A stretch of 64,000 nucleotides of DNA from assembly GCF_022899935.1 (NCBI RefSeq), contig NZ_JALJCJ010000005.1, positions 372,001-436,000 of the forward strand, read 5' to 3'. A program made the translations under genes and the position numbers. Positions within the stretch are counted from its first letter, which is position 1. Each line of letters starts with the position of its first letter. The stretch is from Shinella curvata (GTDB taxonomy: Bacteria; Pseudomonadota; Alphaproteobacteria; Rhizobiales; Rhizobiaceae). A model generated the notes under the pieces. The model had not been told where the DNA came from. It was given only the letters and a program-made list of their open reading frames with translations, and did not search any database. Shown here one piece after another: positions 63,109 to 64,000 of this stretch.

Positions 63109-63999
63109 ATGCTCCGCCGATCCTTCAATGCCCTCCTTCTCAGCCTGCCCCTTCTCGCCGCCGTACCGGCCTTCGCCCAGGAAAAGCCCAAGGTGGTGAC
63201 CACCTTCACGATCATCGCCGACATCGCGGCGAATGTGGCCGGCGACGCAGCCATCGTGGAATCGATCACCAAGCCGGGTGCGGAGATCCACAACTACCAG
63301 CCGACGCCGCGCGATATCCTGAAGGCCCAGGACGCGAAGCTCGTGCTGTGGAACGGCCTCAATCTCGAACTCTGGTTCCAGAAATTCCTGGGCAATCTCG
63401 GCGACGTACCCAATGTCACGGTTTCCGAAGGCATCGAGCCGATGAGCATCGTGGAAGGCCCCTACCAGGGCAAGCCGAACCCGCATGCCTGGATGTCGCC
63501 GGACAATGCGCTCGTCTATGTCGAGAACATCCGCAAGGCGCTGGTCGCGCTCGACCCGGCAAATGCCGCGACCTACGACGCCAATGCAAAGGCCTATGGC
63601 GAGAAGATCAAGGCGCTCGGCGAGGAGATGAAGGCGAAGATCGGCGCGTTGCCTGAAGAAAAGCGGTGGCTCGTCACCAGCGAAGGCGCCTTCTCCTATC
63701 TCACGCGCGATTTCGGCCTGAAGGAACTTTTCCTCTGGCCGATCAATGCCGACCAGCAGGGCACACCGAAACAGGTGAAGGCGGTGATCGACGCGGTGCG
63801 GGAATACAACATCCACGTCGTCTTCTCCGAAAGCACCGTTTCCGCCGACCCTGCCAAGCAAGTCGCCGCCGAAACGGGCGCGGCCTATGGCGGCATCCTC
63901 TATGTCGACTCGCTGAGCGAGGCGGATGGTCCCGTGCCGACCTATCTCGACCTTCTGCGCGTGACCTCCGAGACCATCGTGAAGGGTCTTTCACAATGA
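63109..63999 (+). CDS. sitA: Manganese/iron ABC transporter substrate-binding protein
   Basis: The 296-residue protein has a signal peptide (cleavage after PAFA, residue 23). The mature SitA/MntC-type cluster-9 protein includes VVTTFTIIADIAANVAGD, TKPGAEIHNYQPTPRDILKAQ with His ligand, GKPNPHAWMSPDNALVYVENI, and LYVDSLSEADGPVPTYLDLL. It binds Mn2+ (and Fe2+) in the periplasm for import. The ATG at 63109 has AGGA upstream; an upstream in-frame start adds 12 non-conserved residues. Its TGA overlaps the next ATG. Confidence 0.94.
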   Translation: MLRRSFNALLLSLPLLAAVPAFAQEKPKVVTTFTIIADIAANVAGDAAIVESITKPGAEIHNYQPTPRDILKAQDAKLVLWNGLNLELWFQKFLGNLGDVPNVTVSEGIEPMSIVEGPYQGKPNPHAWMSPDNALVYVENIRKALVALDPANAATYDANAKAYGEKIKALGEEMKAKIGALPEEKRWLVTSEGAFSYLTRDFGLKELFLWPINADQQGTPKQVKAVIDAVREYNIHVVFSESTVSADPAKQVAAETGAAYGGILYVDSLSEADGPVPTYLDLLRVTSETIVKGLSQ

Positions 64000-64000
64000 T
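63996..64000 (+). CDS. sitB: First bases of the next sit gene (probable sitB), truncated
   Basis: An ATG at 63996 overlaps the sitA TGA (ATGA). In rhizobial sit operons the ATPase gene sitB follows sitA, so this is its likely start. Only one codon and two bases are in the window. Confidence 0.4.

Overview
The window is GC-rich chromosomal DNA from an alphaproteobacterium, almost certainly a member of the Rhizobiaceae (Rhizobium, Ensifer, Agrobacterium or Shinella type). This rests on the split proton-translocating transhydrogenase (pntAA-pntAB-pntB) beside a small aa3-oxidase subunit IV, an Omp2-type porin, a speF-type leader before a type III-fold ornithine decarboxylase, a sitA gene with Mur-like boxes, xylA/xylB led by a LacI regulator, and intergenic palindromes of kinds common in rhizobia. 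No rRNA, tRNA, CRISPR array, insertion sequence or prophage was seen. Gene density is high and the order looks like ordinary chromosomal backbone with accessory metabolic cassettes.

Layout. 1-10.4 kb: start of soxB (minus, truncated), rpsU, a TPR lipoprotein, the pnt operon, a FeeM/LuxI-like acyltransferase candidate, a PAS-GGDEF-EAL protein, a class I glutamine amidotransferase and a small secreted protein. 10.4-16.7 kb: a 2-hydroxyacid dehydrogenase/LacI/MarR cluster divergent from a creatininase-family hydrolase, then a CobW GTPase with a long His tract, a WD40 protein and a VOC protein. 16.7-21.3 kb: secreted and outer-membrane proteins, LysE-type exporter, OmpW, GNAT. 21.4-29.9 kb: ornithine decarboxylase with a ~400-nt leader, divergent LysR, DUF1007 plus a NicO-type Ni/Co exporter, KDPG aldolase, CYTH protein and trhO. 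29.9-34.6 kb: CHASE4-like GGDEF-EAL protein, GH1 beta-glucosidase, HD-GYP phosphodiesterase. 34.6-42.1 kb: sugar or polyol import and catabolism (ABC ATPase, permease, binding protein, TIM-barrel isomerase, Gfo/Idh/MocA dehydrogenase) facing a LacI repressor. 42.1-43.7 kb: soluble globin-coupled chemoreceptor. 44-47.9 kb: lacI-xylB-xylA. 48-58.9 kb: Tat-exported phosphoesterase, PhzF protein, EmrAB-type efflux with divergent TetR, AraC-GyrI protein, TerC, porin and SLC13-type transporter. 59-62 kb: gltX-lysS. 62-64 kb: a membrane-anchored protein with a His-rich tail, divergent from sitA and the first bases of sitB.

The clearest themes are sugar catabolism under local LacI-family repressors, each with a visible palindromic operator; metal handling (CobW, NicO/DUF1007, SitA, the His-tail protein); and cyclic-di-GMP turnover (two composite GGDEF-EAL proteins and one HD-GYP protein). 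Start codons were re-chosen where a ribosome-binding site and conserved N-terminus favoured an internal start, for example the TTG start of pntAA. I found no single large undescribed system. The least explained parts are the His-tail protein at sitA, the calcium-repeat insertion in the porin, the FeeM-like protein, and the regulatory palindromes without an assigned regulator.
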